From Rhodopirellula islandica (lineage in GTDB: Bacteria; Planctomycetota; Planctomycetia; Pirellulales; Pirellulaceae): a DNA stretch of 64,000 nucleotides. The notes under the pieces are model-generated. The model saw only the letters and a list, made by a program, of their open reading frames with translations, had not been told where the DNA came from and searched no databases. Made by a program: the position numbers and the translations under genes. Positions 34,451 to 43,919 of the stretch are shown piece after piece (the first letter of the stretch is position 1; each line of letters opens with the position of its first letter). Location: contig NZ_LECT01000044.1 of assembly GCF_001027925.1 (NCBI RefSeq), positions 434,001-498,000 of the forward strand, read 5' to 3'.

Positions 34451-35673
34451 AATGCCGACATTGCCATCATCCGCTGACGCTTCCGTTTGTCGACTTGGGC
34501 AGCGCCCCGCCATCCAACGCCTATCTCACGAAGGAATCACTGCTATCGCCGGAAAAGTGGTTTCCGCTGCGTGTCTTGGTATGTGATCAATGTTGGTTGG
34601 TTCAAACCGAAGACTTCTCCAATGCAGAAGAGCTGTTTGATTCTCAGTACGCGTATTTCAGCGGTTTCTCGACCAGTTGGTTAACGCACAGCGAGAAGTA
34701 TGTTCACGAGATGATTGAGCGATTCTCGCTCAACCAGAATAGTCATGTTGTCGAGGTCGCCGCCAATGACGGTTACCTACTCCAGTACGTTCAAGCGGCT
34801 GGTGTCCCCTGTCTCGGCGTCGAACCCACGGCGAGCACTGCCCAGGCCGCTCGTGAAAAAGGGATAGAAGTCGTCGAGCGTTTTTTTGGTGTTGAACTCG
34901 CGACAGAACTTGCTGGGCAAAACAAGCGAGCGGACCTCACCGCGGCGAACAATGTTCTCGCACATGTTCCCGATATCAACGATTTTGCGCGTGGCTTCAG
35001 CATCCTTCTCAAGGACGATGGCGTCGCGACCTTCGAATTTCCACACTTAGTAAAGCTGGTACAGGAAAGTCAATTCGACACAATCTATCACGAACACTTT
35101 TCCTACCTGTCACTGTCTGCAGTGCAATCGGTGTTCGAATCCAATGGCCTGAGCGTGTTTGATGTTCAGCAACTCAGCACACATGGAGGCAGCTTGCGTG
35201 TGTTCGCCCAGCGTTCAGACACGGGACAACGAGCAAAACGTCCTGCGGTCGATGAACAGCTTGAAACAGAAGCAAAGCTTGGGCTCGCCACGGCCAATTT
35301 CTATCTCGGATTTCAACAGAAAACCAATCAAGTCAAAGACGAGTTTATTCGTTTCCTCGTTGATGCCAAAAAGGCAAACAAAAGTGTGGCCGCCTACGGC
35401 GCTGCAGCCAAAGGGAACACGTTGCTGAACTATGCCGGCATTCGCCCCGACTTGATCCAGTTTGTTGTCGACCGCAATCCTGCGAAGCAGGGCAAGTTCA
35501 TGCCTGGCAGCCGAATTCCGATCGTCGATGAAGATAAATTGCGTTCAACCAAACCCGACTACATCGTCGTCCTTCCTTGGAACCTCCTCGACGAAATCGC
35601 AAAACAACTGGACTACACGCGGCAGTGGAACGCCCAATTAGTGAGCGCCATCCCGAACCTGAGGATCATATGA
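34447..35673 (+). CDS. Sugar C-methyltransferase (NovU/TylC3-like)
   Basis: A SAM-dependent methyltransferase of the type that adds a branching C-methyl to nucleotide 4-ketosugars. It has 408 residues in three parts. The N-terminal zinc-binding region has C-R-H-C near residue 3 and C-D-Q-C near 47. The Rossmann SAM domain has V-V-E-V-A-A-N-D-G-Y-L-L near 100, and a catalytic-region motif Y-H-E-H-F-S-Y follows. The C-terminal Rossmann-like domain has A-A-Y-G-A-A-A-K-G-N-T-L-L-N. These match the C-MT family with Methyltransf_13/14 domains. Translationally coupled on both sides (ATGA overlaps) to the epimerase and the aminotransferase, implying action on the same sugar intermediate. Confidence 0.88.
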   Translation: MKCRHCHHPLTLPFVDLGSAPPSNAYLTKESLLSPEKWFPLRVLVCDQCWLVQTEDFSNAEELFDSQYAYFSGFSTSWLTHSEKYVHEMIERFSLNQNSHVVEVAANDGYLLQYVQAAGVPCLGVEPTASTAQAAREKGIEVVERFFGVELATELAGQNKRADLTAANNVLAHVPDINDFARGFSILLKDDGVATFEFPHLVKLVQESQFDTIYHEHFSYLSLSAVQSVFESNGLSVFDVQQLSTHGGSLRVFAQRSDTGQRAKRPAVDEQLETEAKLGLATANFYLGFQQKTNQVKDEFIRFLVDAKKANKSVAAYGAAAKGNTLLNYAGIRPDLIQFVVDRNPAKQGKFMPGSRIPIVDEDKLRSTKPDYIVVLPWNLLDEIAKQLDYTRQWNAQLVSAIPNLRII

Positions 35674-36779
35674 AACCTAGGATCCACTACACCAAACCAT
35701 CCATCACAGATCTCGAGGTGCGCTACGCGACAGACGCAGCCGAGAACGGCTGGGGCGCGAAGTGCTACGAATACATTAGTCGCTTCGAACAGGCGTTCCG
35801 AGAACATCTCGGTGTGGACTACGCCATTGCGACGTCCAGTTGCACCGGGGCGATCCACATGGGACTGGCGGCACTGGGAATTGGACCAGGCGACGAAGTG
35901 ATCCTTGCCGACACCAACTGGATCGCCACCGTCGCACCCATCGTTCATTTGGGGGCAACACCAGTCTTTGTCGATGTTTTGAAAGACTCTTGGTGCATCG
36001 ACCCTGGAAAGGCCGAGGGTGCAATCACCAGCAAGACGAAAGCAATTGTCGCCGTGCATTTGTACGGCAACGTTTGCGATATGCAGTCGTTGTGTGACCT
36101 GGGTAAACGCAAGAACCTCCCCATCATCGAAGACTCGGCCGAGGCAATTGGTTCGCAACACCGTGGCCGCCGAGCAGGAAGCATTGGGCATTTTGGAACG
36201 TTTTCGTTTCATGGGACGAAAACACTGACCACTGGTGAGGGCGGTATGTTTGTGACCAACGATGCTGACTTGTACGAGACAGTGTTGACGCTTTCAAATC
36301 ACGGGCGTTCTCGCTCGCAGACCAAGCAGTTTTGGCCTGACATGGTCGGCTTCAAATACAAAATGTCAAACATTCAAGCGGCGATTGGATGTGCCCAGAT
36401 GGAACGCATTGATTCGCTCATCAGTCGCAAACGCGAAATCATGTCCGCGTACCGGACCGAACTATCGGACTTGGACTGGATCTCGCTGAACCCCGAGGAC
36501 GAAGGCACGGTCAATGGAGCCTGGATGCCATCCATCGTCTGCACTCCGGAATCAGGCATCACCAGCGAACTGCTAGCCGAACGATTCCGCGCCGAGAACG
36601 TTGACGCCCGAGTGTTTTTCCATCCACTGAGTAGCCTTGACTTCTTCGAAAGCCAACCGGAGAACGTCAACTCATACGACTTGCCCAAACGCTCCTTCAA
36701 CCTTCCCAGCTATCACGACATTTCCAGTGAGGGCATTGCACGAGTTGTCGATGTGATTCGGGGGTTGGGGTGTGTCTGA
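35670..36779 (+). CDS. DegT/DnrJ/EryC1 sugar aminotransferase
   Basis: PLP-dependent aminotransferase acting on a nucleotide ketosugar. It has 369 residues. The PLP-binding Lys is K184 in F-S-F-H-G-T-K-T-L-T-T-G-E-G-G, the ring-nitrogen Asp is D155 in I-I-E-D-S-A-E-A, and phosphate contacts are in S-S-C-T-G-A. Because Lys is present, it is an aminotransferase rather than the His-containing ColD/RfbH-type dehydratases. It resembles perosamine-synthase types that aminate C4. The open frame reaches back to 35577, but the ATG at 35670 overlaps the previous stop as ATGA. It overlaps the acetyltransferase gene by eight bases. Confidence 0.92.
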   Translation: MKPRIHYTKPSITDLEVRYATDAAENGWGAKCYEYISRFEQAFREHLGVDYAIATSSCTGAIHMGLAALGIGPGDEVILADTNWIATVAPIVHLGATPVFVDVLKDSWCIDPGKAEGAITSKTKAIVAVHLYGNVCDMQSLCDLGKRKNLPIIEDSAEAIGSQHRGRRAGSIGHFGTFSFHGTKTLTTGEGGMFVTNDADLYETVLTLSNHGRSRSQTKQFWPDMVGFKYKMSNIQAAIGCAQMERIDSLISRKREIMSAYRTELSDLDWISLNPEDEGTVNGAWMPSIVCTPESGITSELLAERFRAENVDARVFFHPLSSLDFFESQPENVNSYDLPKRSFNLPSYHDISSEGIARVVDVIRGLGCV

Positions 36780-37449
36780 CCGGGATTATGTGATTTGGGG
36801 AAGCGCCGGACACGCTTTGGTGTTAAACGACATCATCGAATTGCAAGGTGGACGTGTCATTCAACTGTTTGACAACAACAAGAACGCGTCCTCGTCGATT
36901 CCCGGTGTGGAGTTGCTCTACGGAGAAACTGAGTTTCGAAGGTGGGTGTCTGAACTCAATGTGCCAGTTGCCTCGGTATTCGGTCTTGTTGCGATTGGCG
37001 GTTCCTTCGGTCGCGTGAGAAATCACTACCACCAAATGTTGAAGAACTCCGGACTGAAAGTGCCCTCGCTTATCTCGTCGGATGCACTTGTTTCCAAGGC
37101 TTCTGCCATCGGCAACGGTACGCAGGTTCTTCCCAATGCGATTGTCGCCAGCGGCACTCGAATTGGCGATGCATGCATTTTGAATCACGGATCGCAAGTA
37201 GATCACGAATGCGAACTCGAACACGGTGTGCATTTGGCGCCAGGAGCGATTCTGTGCGGGTGCGTAAAGGTCGGTTGCCGATCGATGGTCGGTGCTGGTG
37301 CGACAGTGTTACCAAGAATCGCCATTGGTGCAGACACGATCATTGGCGCTGGAGCGGTGGTCACGCGTGATATTCCCGATCGCGTGATCGCGTTTGGTAA
37401 CCCTGCGCGTGTAGTCAGGCAAAGACGCGAAGACGAATTGGGCGAGTAG
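36772..37449 (+). CDS. NeuD/PglD-like sugar O- or N-acetyltransferase
   Basis: A 225-residue acyltransferase with a small N-terminal Rossmann-like domain (Y-V-I-W-G-S-A-G-H-A, UDP/CDP-sugar binding) and a C-terminal left-handed beta-helix of hexapeptide repeats (I-G-N-G-T-Q-V-L-P-N-A-I-V, then I-G-A-D-T-I-I-G-A-G-A-V-V). The likely catalytic His is in I-L-N-H-G-S-Q-V-D-H-E-C. PglD-type enzymes acetylate the amine made by a DegT enzyme, which matches the gene directly upstream. Start GTG at 36772, overlapping the aminotransferase by eight bases. Confidence 0.88.
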   Translation: MSDRDYVIWGSAGHALVLNDIIELQGGRVIQLFDNNKNASSSIPGVELLYGETEFRRWVSELNVPVASVFGLVAIGGSFGRVRNHYHQMLKNSGLKVPSLISSDALVSKASAIGNGTQVLPNAIVASGTRIGDACILNHGSQVDHECELEHGVHLAPGAILCGCVKVGCRSMVGAGATVLPRIAIGADTIIGAGAVVTRDIPDRVIAFGNPARVVRQRREDELGE

Positions 37450-37623
37450 ACGACATCTTGATCTTGGTTGGCATCTTGAGGTGTCCTAAAGAACATGCCA
37501 CCGCCTGCCGGGAAGTCAGGAGTGGCGAGCTTGTTGCAAATCCAAACCCATTCACCTACGTTTTTACCTGAGAAGCCATCGAGAGTTTCAGCTGCAAATG
37601 GGGCATACCCGAAAGAGCAAGCC

Positions 37624-38373
37624 ATGACACCGTACGAAGAATTTAAAGCCGAATGCGATCACGAAGTTGTGGCACAGGGCAAATCACAAGAACTGCAGGA
37701 TGCGACACGCAACTGGATCCACCAGGCGAATGCTCACAAATACTCGTACCACTTCGAATGGCTGGGGCGACCAATCATCCAGTACCCGCAAGACATTGTC
37801 GCGGTGCAAGAGTTGATTTGGGCCACGCAGCCTGATTTGATCATCGAAACCGGAATCGCCCACGGTGGATCATTGATTCTTTCCGCTTCGTTGCTGGAAC
37901 TCAACGCAGCATGCGGTGGAAGCCAAGACGCCAAAGTCGTGGGAGTTGATATCGATATTCGCGAGCACAATCGTCGCGCGATCGAAGAACACCCGATGTC
38001 CAAACGCATTGAAATGATCCAGGGATCCAGCGTCGCCCCTGAAATCGTCGCTCAGGTCGCCGAACTTGCCAGCGAGAAAGAACGCGTCCTCGTGTTCCTC
38101 GACAGCAACCACACCCACGACCATGTTTTAGCTGAGCTGAAAGCTTACGCTCCGATGACTTCCGTCGGGAGTTACTGCGTTGTCTTCGACACAATCATTG
38201 AAGACCTTCCCGAAGACATGTTTCCCGATCGACCGTGGGGAAAAGGCGACAACGCAAAAACCGCCGTTCACGAATACATCGGCGACAATGACGACTTTTT
38301 GATTGACAAAGCATACAACGACAAATTGCTCATCACCGTCGCGCCAGACGGATTTCTGAAGCGAACGAAATGA
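37624..38373 (+). CDS. CmcI/rhamnosyl O-methyltransferase-family protein
   Basis: A 249-residue protein of the cephalosporin-hydroxylase (CmcI) family, whose characterised sugar-locus members are SAM-dependent O-methyltransferases. The SAM-binding loop is I-I-E-T-G-I-A-H-G-G-S near residue 80, followed by acidic V-G-V-D-I-D-I-R. A metal/catalytic region includes F-L-D-S-N-H-T-H-D-H and Y-C-V-V-F-D-T. It probably methylates a sugar hydroxyl in the polysaccharide. The ATG at 37624 is chosen because the family begins close to it; the open frame starts at 37495. It follows the acetyltransferase gene after 174 bases. Confidence 0.82.
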   Translation: MTPYEEFKAECDHEVVAQGKSQELQDATRNWIHQANAHKYSYHFEWLGRPIIQYPQDIVAVQELIWATQPDLIIETGIAHGGSLILSASLLELNAACGGSQDAKVVGVDIDIREHNRRAIEEHPMSKRIEMIQGSSVAPEIVAQVAELASEKERVLVFLDSNHTHDHVLAELKAYAPMTSVGSYCVVFDTIIEDLPEDMFPDRPWGKGDNAKTAVHEYIGDNDDFLIDKAYNDKLLITVAPDGFLKRTK

Positions 38374-38496
38374 TTCACGTTCCGGTTGTCACAGAACGTC
38401 CGCAGGTGCCATCTGATACCTGAATCGATCCGACATCGAGCTGCATTCGGGGAATGCGGCAAATCCGCCACGCGACGGCGAATTCAACGATAGCAG

Positions 38497-39558
38497 TCAG
38501 GCCGCAGCGATTGAACGCGTGGCTTTCGCGATCACAGGCCGCTGATTTTGATGGTGCTCGAAGTAGTCCTGATACCACTGAATCGTTCGAGCCAATCCTT
38601 CATTCAGAGCAAAATCTGGCTGCCAATTCAGCATTTCTCGGGCTTTGCTGGCATCCAAGTATTGGTGTTGGATCTCGTTCGATGCTTCGCCCAGCACGAC
38701 AGGAGCAAGCGATGATTCCATTGTCGCGAGTACCTGCTCGACCAATTCCAGAACCGAGACTTGGATCTCGGTGGAAAGATTGAATGCTTCGCCGTTGAGT
38801 TCGGGCCGTTGAGCCATTTGCTCGGCCAAGTGCATGTAAGCGGCTGCGCCGTCTTCCACGTAAAAGTAGTCGCGTACAAACGAACCGTCGGAGCGAATGA
38901 CGGGTGCTTCGTCTCGCAAGACGGATCGAATGGTGCCAGGGATGATCCGGTTCCAATTCAGGTCACCACCGCCATAAAAGTTGCCGCAACGAGTCACGCA
39001 GACAGGCAAGTTGTAGGTATTCGCGTAAGTCTGAGCAATCAAATCGCCACAGGACTTGCTGACGTCATACGGGTGCATTCCGACCAAAGGGGTTTCCTCT
39101 GTGTAGGGCAGCACTTTTGCATCGCCGTAGGCCTTGTCGGACGATGCCACGACAATCTGTTCCACCTTGGGGCTGCGGCGGCAAGCCTCCATCAACTTCC
39201 AGGTTCCACCAATGTTGGCTTCGAAAGTTGAGATGGGATTGCGGTTGGCGATTCCGACGATGGTCTGAGCTGCCAAGTGCATCACGGTCGACACCTCGTG
39301 TTCGCCCAGCACTCGTTCCAAGCATTCTTGGTCGCAGATATCTCCGCGAACAACGGTCACTCGATCGAGGTCTCCGCTTCGAGCGATCTCTGCATTGGGC
39401 GTCCAGTCACGGATCAGGCAAATGACATCGGCTTCCGCTTCGAGCAGTCGCTTCACCAACCAACCGCCAACCAACCCGGTCGCACCGGTTACCAGGACCG
39501 AACGATCCCGCCAAAAACTTGGCTGAAATGTTGCGCTGCTGGCATTGGAAATATCCAT
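38497..39558 (-). CDS. rfbG: CDP-glucose 4,6-dehydratase
   Basis: An extended SDR enzyme converting CDP-glucose to CDP-4-keto-6-deoxyglucose. Of 353 residues, the NAD-binding loop is [11 protein letters not shown] (about 24-34) and the catalytic set is S-S-D-K-A-Y-G plus Y-D-V-S-K (Tyr-x3-Lys). The [10 protein letters not shown] and D-Y-F-Y-V-E-D-G motifs follow. The pairing with rfbF directly upstream on the same strand identifies the nucleotide as CDP. Convergent with the plus-strand sugar genes; the C terminus is a short Ala tail. Confidence 0.92.
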   Translation of the reverse strand: MDISNASSATFQPSFWRDRSVLVTGATGLVGGWLVKRLLEAEADVICLIRDWTPNAEIARSGDLDRVTVVRGDICDQECLERVLGEHEVSTVMHLAAQTIVGIANRNPISTFEANIGGTWKLMEACRRSPKVEQIVVASSDKAYGDAKVLPYTEETPLVGMHPYDVSKSCGDLIAQTYANTYNLPVCVTRCGNFYGGGDLNWNRIIPGTIRSVLRDEAPVIRSDGSFVRDYFYVEDGAAAYMHLAEQMAQRPELNGEAFNLSTEIQVSVLELVEQVLATMESSLAPVVLGEASNEIQHQYLDASKAREMLNWQPDFALNEGLARTIQWYQDYFEHHQNQRPVIAKATRSIAAA

Positions 39559-39642
39559 GATCTGCTCTTGAAAACTGAAGTCGATGTGAGTGGGGTGACG
39601 TGGGGCTTCGCTAACGGATATCTCCGCTACGCGGAAAAGGAC

Positions 39643-40467
39643 TTACGCAGCCTTGGCTTTGGTGGGGCCAATCCGCAACCGTGGCTCTTGCACATCGCGA
39701 TCCCAAGTTCGCCATGGAGCACGGTCCTCATCCCACAAACGCTGCAGGTAGTGCTTGTCGCGAAGAGTGTCCATGCACTGCCAGAACCCGTCATGACGGT
39801 AGGCGGCCAATTGTCCATCCGCTGCCACACGCTCGAGTGCGTCCGCTTCCAAACTGTCGCGGTCGGATGACAAGTAGTCAAAGATGCCCGGCTCGAGGAC
39901 CAAGAACCCACCGTTGATCCAGCCCTCGCCTGAAACAGGCTTTTCAGTGAAGTGATCGACGAAGTCGCCATTCATGATCAACCCACCGAATCTCGCTGGG
40001 GGCCGAACGGCGGTGACCGTTGCCAGTCGACCGTGCGATCGATGGAAATCCAGCAGTTCCTCCACGTTCACGTCGCTGACGCCATCGCCGTAGGTGAGCA
40101 TGAAGGTTCCGGAATCCAAGCGGGACTTCAGTCGCAGCAGACGACCGCCGGTTTGAGTGTCGATTCCCGTGTCAAACAAGTTGACACGCCAGTTCTCCGC
40201 TTCCGTTTCTTTGCGGGCAACCACGTTGCGACCGAAATCGATCGACAGGTCACCGGCCAAATTGTATTGGTCGAGAAAGTAGTTCTTGATGAAGTCGCCC
40301 ATGTACCCGCAAGCGATATGAAACTCGTCTTGGCCATGGTGGGCGAAGTGCTTCATGATGTGCCACAAGATCGGACGCCCTCCGATCTCGACCATCGGTT
40401 TCGGTCGACTGGTGGTTTCTTCCTGAAGCCTTGTGCCGAGTCCACCGGCGAGCAATACGATCGACAT
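39643..40467 (-). CDS. rfbF: Glucose-1-phosphate cytidylyltransferase
   Basis: Forms CDP-glucose from glucose 1-phosphate and CTP, the first step of CDP-deoxysugar synthesis. The 274-residue nucleotidyltransferase has L-A-G-G-L-G-T-R-L-Q-E-E-T (5-17), R-P-K-P-M-V-E-I-G-G (21-30), Y-G-D-G-V-S-D-V in the metal site and G-W-I-N-G-G-F-L-V. The E-E-T after the glycine loop and the H-I-M-K-H-F/Y segment are usual for RfbF. It lies 84 bases upstream of rfbG in the same operon. Its 280-base upstream gap is shared with the divergent glycosyltransferase gene. Confidence 0.93.
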   Translation of the reverse strand: MSIVLLAGGLGTRLQEETTSRPKPMVEIGGRPILWHIMKHFAHHGQDEFHIACGYMGDFIKNYFLDQYNLAGDLSIDFGRNVVARKETEAENWRVNLFDTGIDTQTGGRLLRLKSRLDSGTFMLTYGDGVSDVNVEELLDFHRSHGRLATVTAVRPPARFGGLIMNGDFVDHFTEKPVSGEGWINGGFLVLEPGIFDYLSSDRDSLEADALERVAADGQLAAYRHDGFWQCMDTLRDKHYLQRLWDEDRAPWRTWDRDVQEPRLRIGPTKAKAA

Positions 40468-40747
40468 TGACCATTCCTTTAGTCATCGAAGCACGAGTGA
40501 GTTCCCATGCCTTTGGGCACTCGAAGTGCGTGAAACCTTAGCGATCCTCCTCGTTCCCAACAATACCGAAATTGCTGCGGCGAATTTCGTGTGCCATCGC
40601 TTCGACATTGACCGCTCCCCTGCGTGGTTGCTAAGAGAGGTCAGATCTGTTCCGTCTCAACGCCTTTGCTTGGCCGGATTTAAGGCGTGCCTACACTCAT
40701 CGGGCAGTCGTTGCTCCCGAATATTCCTCGATCATTGAGAGTTCACC
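40468..40747. promoter_or_regulatory. Divergent gap between rfbF and glycosyltransferase genes
   Basis: A 280-base gap with both genes reading outward, so both promoters should lie here. The only firm signal is the GAGAG ribosome site before the GTG at 40748. I could not assign promoter boxes with confidence. Confidence 0.35.
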
Positions 40748-42007
40748 GTGATCATTAGCCTCATCATTCCAACTCGGGAACGAGCTGATTACCTCAAAGA
40801 ATCCGTGCAGACAGGGCTACAGATCGAAGACGATCAGTTCGAGCTCATCGTTAGCGACAATGCTAGCAATGACCACACGCAGCAAGTCACTGACGCGATC
40901 CATGATCCTCGCCTCAAGTACATCAATACCGGCGAACGCGTTTCGATGCGACAGAACTTCGAATTTGCTCTGCAGCACAGCAACGGCGACTACGTGGTCT
41001 ACATCGGAGACGACGACTGCATTCTACCGGGGCAGTTTCGCTTTCTTCGACAGATCCTTGAACAACACCGTCCGGATGCATTGAGCTGGGACCGACCAAC
41101 CTATGGTTGGCCCATTGATGGACATGGGAAGCGAACTGGCAGCGTGAAGTTCCAACGGAATGGCCTGTTTGGCGACCTCGAGACAATTGATAGCAAAAAC
41201 GCCAAGCAACAACTGCTCGAGTGCAACCTCGGCACACTGGGCCCGAAACCTGCCATCTACCACGGCTGCATTTCGCGACAATTCTTGCGTAGCATTGAAA
41301 CACAGGACGGCATTTGCTTTGCCAGCAGTAACCCCGACGTCTATGTCACGTACCAAGCCGTTTTGAGGAGCGCCCATGCACTCCATGTCGCTCACCCATT
41401 CACACTCAATGGATACAGTCCAGTCAGCACGGGTGGAGCCCACCATGCTTACAAAGCTAACGACCCTCGTTGCAAACCAGCCCAGATGTTCCAGCAGGAG
41501 AACAAGCAGGACTTTCTGTGTGACGCGATTGGCTACGCAGTGACCGTTCCTCACGCGTTCTTCTCAACATTGGAAACCATTCGCCAGATATCACCGCAGG
41601 AAATTGACAGGCCTGACTACCGAGCCTGGTATCACTACGTGCTCAACTCAGCCCGTGCCGGGGACCACGAGACAAAACAAAAGCTGGCGGAACAAATGGC
41701 GGCATACGCCGAACGGACTGGCACCCAAGCGGAGCTCGCTGAGGCGGGAGACACGAGCGTTGCCGTCGCCGGCAAAATCAAGAAGTACAGCCAGCGGATC
41801 GAAAAACTCCGCACAATGATGCATCGCAAACGGATCTCGGCGGAAATCGATGGCAAGAACAATGCACTGACCGCTGCGTTGACCTACGATCGCGTGCTAG
41901 GTGACGACTACGCCGGGATCCTGGACGGGAGTCGTTCCCAAGGTCTTTGTTGGAAAGCCGCCATGCAACGAAGTCGCGAAACGCAATCGATCGCCCGAGC
42001 CGCGTGA
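40748..42007 (+). CDS. Family 2 glycosyltransferase
   Basis: A GT-A fold glycosyltransferase of 419 residues. It has the entry strand I-S-L-I-I-P-T-R-E-R at the N terminus, V-S-D-N-A-S-N-D near 40 and the divalent-metal motif G-D-D-D-C near 83. The second half (after about 290) is charged and helical and probably mediates partner binding. It probably transfers a sugar during polysaccharide or lipopolysaccharide assembly; the donor is unknown but may be the CDP-sugar made by the adjacent genes. Start is GTG at 40748 behind GAGAG. A bidirectional hairpin terminator follows the stop. Confidence 0.85.
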   Translation: MIISLIIPTRERADYLKESVQTGLQIEDDQFELIVSDNASNDHTQQVTDAIHDPRLKYINTGERVSMRQNFEFALQHSNGDYVVYIGDDDCILPGQFRFLRQILEQHRPDALSWDRPTYGWPIDGHGKRTGSVKFQRNGLFGDLETIDSKNAKQQLLECNLGTLGPKPAIYHGCISRQFLRSIETQDGICFASSNPDVYVTYQAVLRSAHALHVAHPFTLNGYSPVSTGGAHHAYKANDPRCKPAQMFQQENKQDFLCDAIGYAVTVPHAFFSTLETIRQISPQEIDRPDYRAWYHYVLNSARAGDHETKQKLAEQMAAYAERTGTQAELAEAGDTSVAVAGKIKKYSQRIEKLRTMMHRKRISAEIDGKNNALTAALTYDRVLGDDYAGILDGSRSQGLCWKAAMQRSRETQSIARAA

Positions 42008-42032
42008 CTACGAAAATCACAGCCTTGAAACG

Positions 42033-42071
42033 AAAACTCCCTTTGAGCTCATTGAATTCAAAGGGAGTTTT
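42033..42071. terminator. Bidirectional intrinsic terminator
   Basis: A perfect 14-base stem between convergent genes: AAAACTCCCTTTGA at 42033-42046 and TCAAAGGGAGTTTT at 42058-42071, with an 11-base loop. The T-run on the right arm ends the glycosyltransferase transcript, and the A-run on the left serves the glycyl-tRNA synthetase transcript from the other strand. Confidence 0.88.
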
Positions 42072-42127
42072 TATCGTTCGAGAAATTTGATTGTCGCTGG
42101 ATCCGTCGATCCAGACGCCCCACCGAA

Positions 42128-43747
42128 TCAGATGGAGGCTTTCATTCGCGACTGGATCTCGGAGACAACGTCGTCGATCTTGACGCGGGTTTGTTCCAGT
42201 GAGTCTCGGTCGCGAATCGTGACGGTTTTGTCCTTCAGTGAATCACCATCGACGGTGATGCAGTACGGCGTTCCGGCCTCGTCCTGACGACGATATCGTC
42301 GACCAACCGCTCCCTTGGCGTCATAGAACACGTTGTAGTGTTCCTTGAGGGCGCCGTAGATTTCTTGGGCGACTTCTGGCATCCCATCTTTCTTGACGAG
42401 CGGGAACACAGCGGCCTTGATCGGAGCCAGTCGCGGGTCCAATTTCATGACCGTTCGGGTTTGCATCTTGCCGTTTTCGTCCGGTGCTTCGTCTTCGGTG
42501 TAGGCTTCGCACAGGAACGCGAGCGCTGCCCGGTCTGCCCCTGCGGACGGTTCGATCACATGCGGGACGAATTTTTCGTTCGTGATGTCGTCGCGGTAGG
42601 AGAGGTCTTTGCCGCTGCCGCGATACTTGGGTTTTCCGTGTTCGTTCAGTTCCACGGTCATTGGATTGGTCGACGGATCGAGTTTGCCTTCCATGTGACT
42701 GCGGAGGTCAAAATCGCCCCGGTGAGCGATTCCTTCGAGTTCGCCGTACTCGCCTTCGGGCAAGAACGGGAAGGCGTATTCGATGTCGGCTGTGCCCACG
42801 CTGTAGTGAGCCAGTTCTTCGGTGTGGTGTTCCCGCATGATCAGCGATTCGTCAGACAAACCGAGTTTGGTGTACCAAGCCATTCGGCGATCTCGCCAGT
42901 AGCGATACCACTCCTGCGATTGATCAGGATGGCAGAAAAACTCGATTTCCATTTGTTCGAATTCACGCGAGCGGAACGTGAAGTTTCGCGGTGTGATTTC
43001 GTTGCGAAAGCTCTTGCCCGTTTGGCCAATTCCAAAGGGAATGCGGACACGTGAGCTGTCGACGACGTTTTTGAAGTTGACGAAGATCCCTTGCGCGGTC
43101 TCTGGACGTAGGAAGGTCGTGTCCTCTTCGCCGCCCAACGCACCCAAGGTGGTTTTGAACATCAGGTTGAATTCACGAGGCTCGGTCAGCGTTCCGAGTG
43201 TCTTCGCATCGGGAGCCAGGACATTGTCCGTCGAATCGAGCTTGTCCAGCGTCAGCGATTCTTTTTCGATGGTCAGTTCGTCCGCGTTCTTGGCGCGAAG
43301 TTTGAAGAATTTCATCCCACGACGACGCACTTCGTCTTCTTCTTGCTCGATTTCGGCGAGCGTTGAAACGAAAATTTTCTTGTCTTGGTATTCCACGAAC
43401 CGGCCACGCACTTGGTCAAAGCGATAGCGTTTCTTCGATTCGCGACAATCCACCATGTGATCGTGGAACAGATCGTAGTGACCACTGCACTTCCAAACCT
43501 GTGGGTGCATGATGATCGTGCAATCCAGGCCGACCATTTCGAAGGTCGAGGGAGCACCAGCGGGCGTCACCAATTCGTTGTGGCCCGAGATCATGTCGTG
43601 CCACCACGCATCCTTGAGGTTGCGTTTCAGCTCCACTCCCAGCGGCCCGTAGTCCCAGAAGCCTTGGACACCGCCGTAAATTTCGCTGGATTGGAAAAGA
43701 AAACCGCGTCGTTTGCACAACGACACCAGGGCGTCCATTGATTTCAT
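42128..43747 (-). CDS. glyS: Glycyl-tRNA synthetase, single-chain (alpha2) type
   Basis: Charges tRNA-Gly with glycine. The 539-residue class II synthetase is of the homodimeric type found in archaea, eukaryotes and some bacteria, not the alpha2beta2 E. coli type. It begins with C-K-R-R-G-F-L-F-Q-S-S-E-I-Y-G-G. Motif 2 is in R-N-E-I-T-P-R-N-F-T-F-R-S-R-E-F-E-Q-M-E-I-E-F, and motif 3 is in E-P-S-A-G-A-D-R-A. The anticodon-binding domain follows (A-P-I-K-A-A-V-F-P-L). Complete and intact; it shares a bidirectional terminator with the glycosyltransferase gene. Confidence 0.95.
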   Translation of the reverse strand: MKSMDALVSLCKRRGFLFQSSEIYGGVQGFWDYGPLGVELKRNLKDAWWHDMISGHNELVTPAGAPSTFEMVGLDCTIIMHPQVWKCSGHYDLFHDHMVDCRESKKRYRFDQVRGRFVEYQDKKIFVSTLAEIEQEEDEVRRRGMKFFKLRAKNADELTIEKESLTLDKLDSTDNVLAPDAKTLGTLTEPREFNLMFKTTLGALGGEEDTTFLRPETAQGIFVNFKNVVDSSRVRIPFGIGQTGKSFRNEITPRNFTFRSREFEQMEIEFFCHPDQSQEWYRYWRDRRMAWYTKLGLSDESLIMREHHTEELAHYSVGTADIEYAFPFLPEGEYGELEGIAHRGDFDLRSHMEGKLDPSTNPMTVELNEHGKPKYRGSGKDLSYRDDITNEKFVPHVIEPSAGADRAALAFLCEAYTEDEAPDENGKMQTRTVMKLDPRLAPIKAAVFPLVKKDGMPEVAQEIYGALKEHYNVFYDAKGAVGRRYRRQDEAGTPYCITVDGDSLKDKTVTIRDRDSLEQTRVKIDDVVSEIQSRMKASI

Positions 43748-43919
43748 GAGAATCGGGCAGGCAATCGAGGAGTGAAGGGAAATCCGACCCTACATTGTCC
43801 TCAAAATCGTTCGCTAGCCTATCCCACTGGTCCTGACGCAAAGGACAGGGAATCTCACATCAGCTGAGGGCGTTTGGAAGCCAAAATCGCAGGATTTCGG
43901 GGGGGATCCAAAGTGGCAT

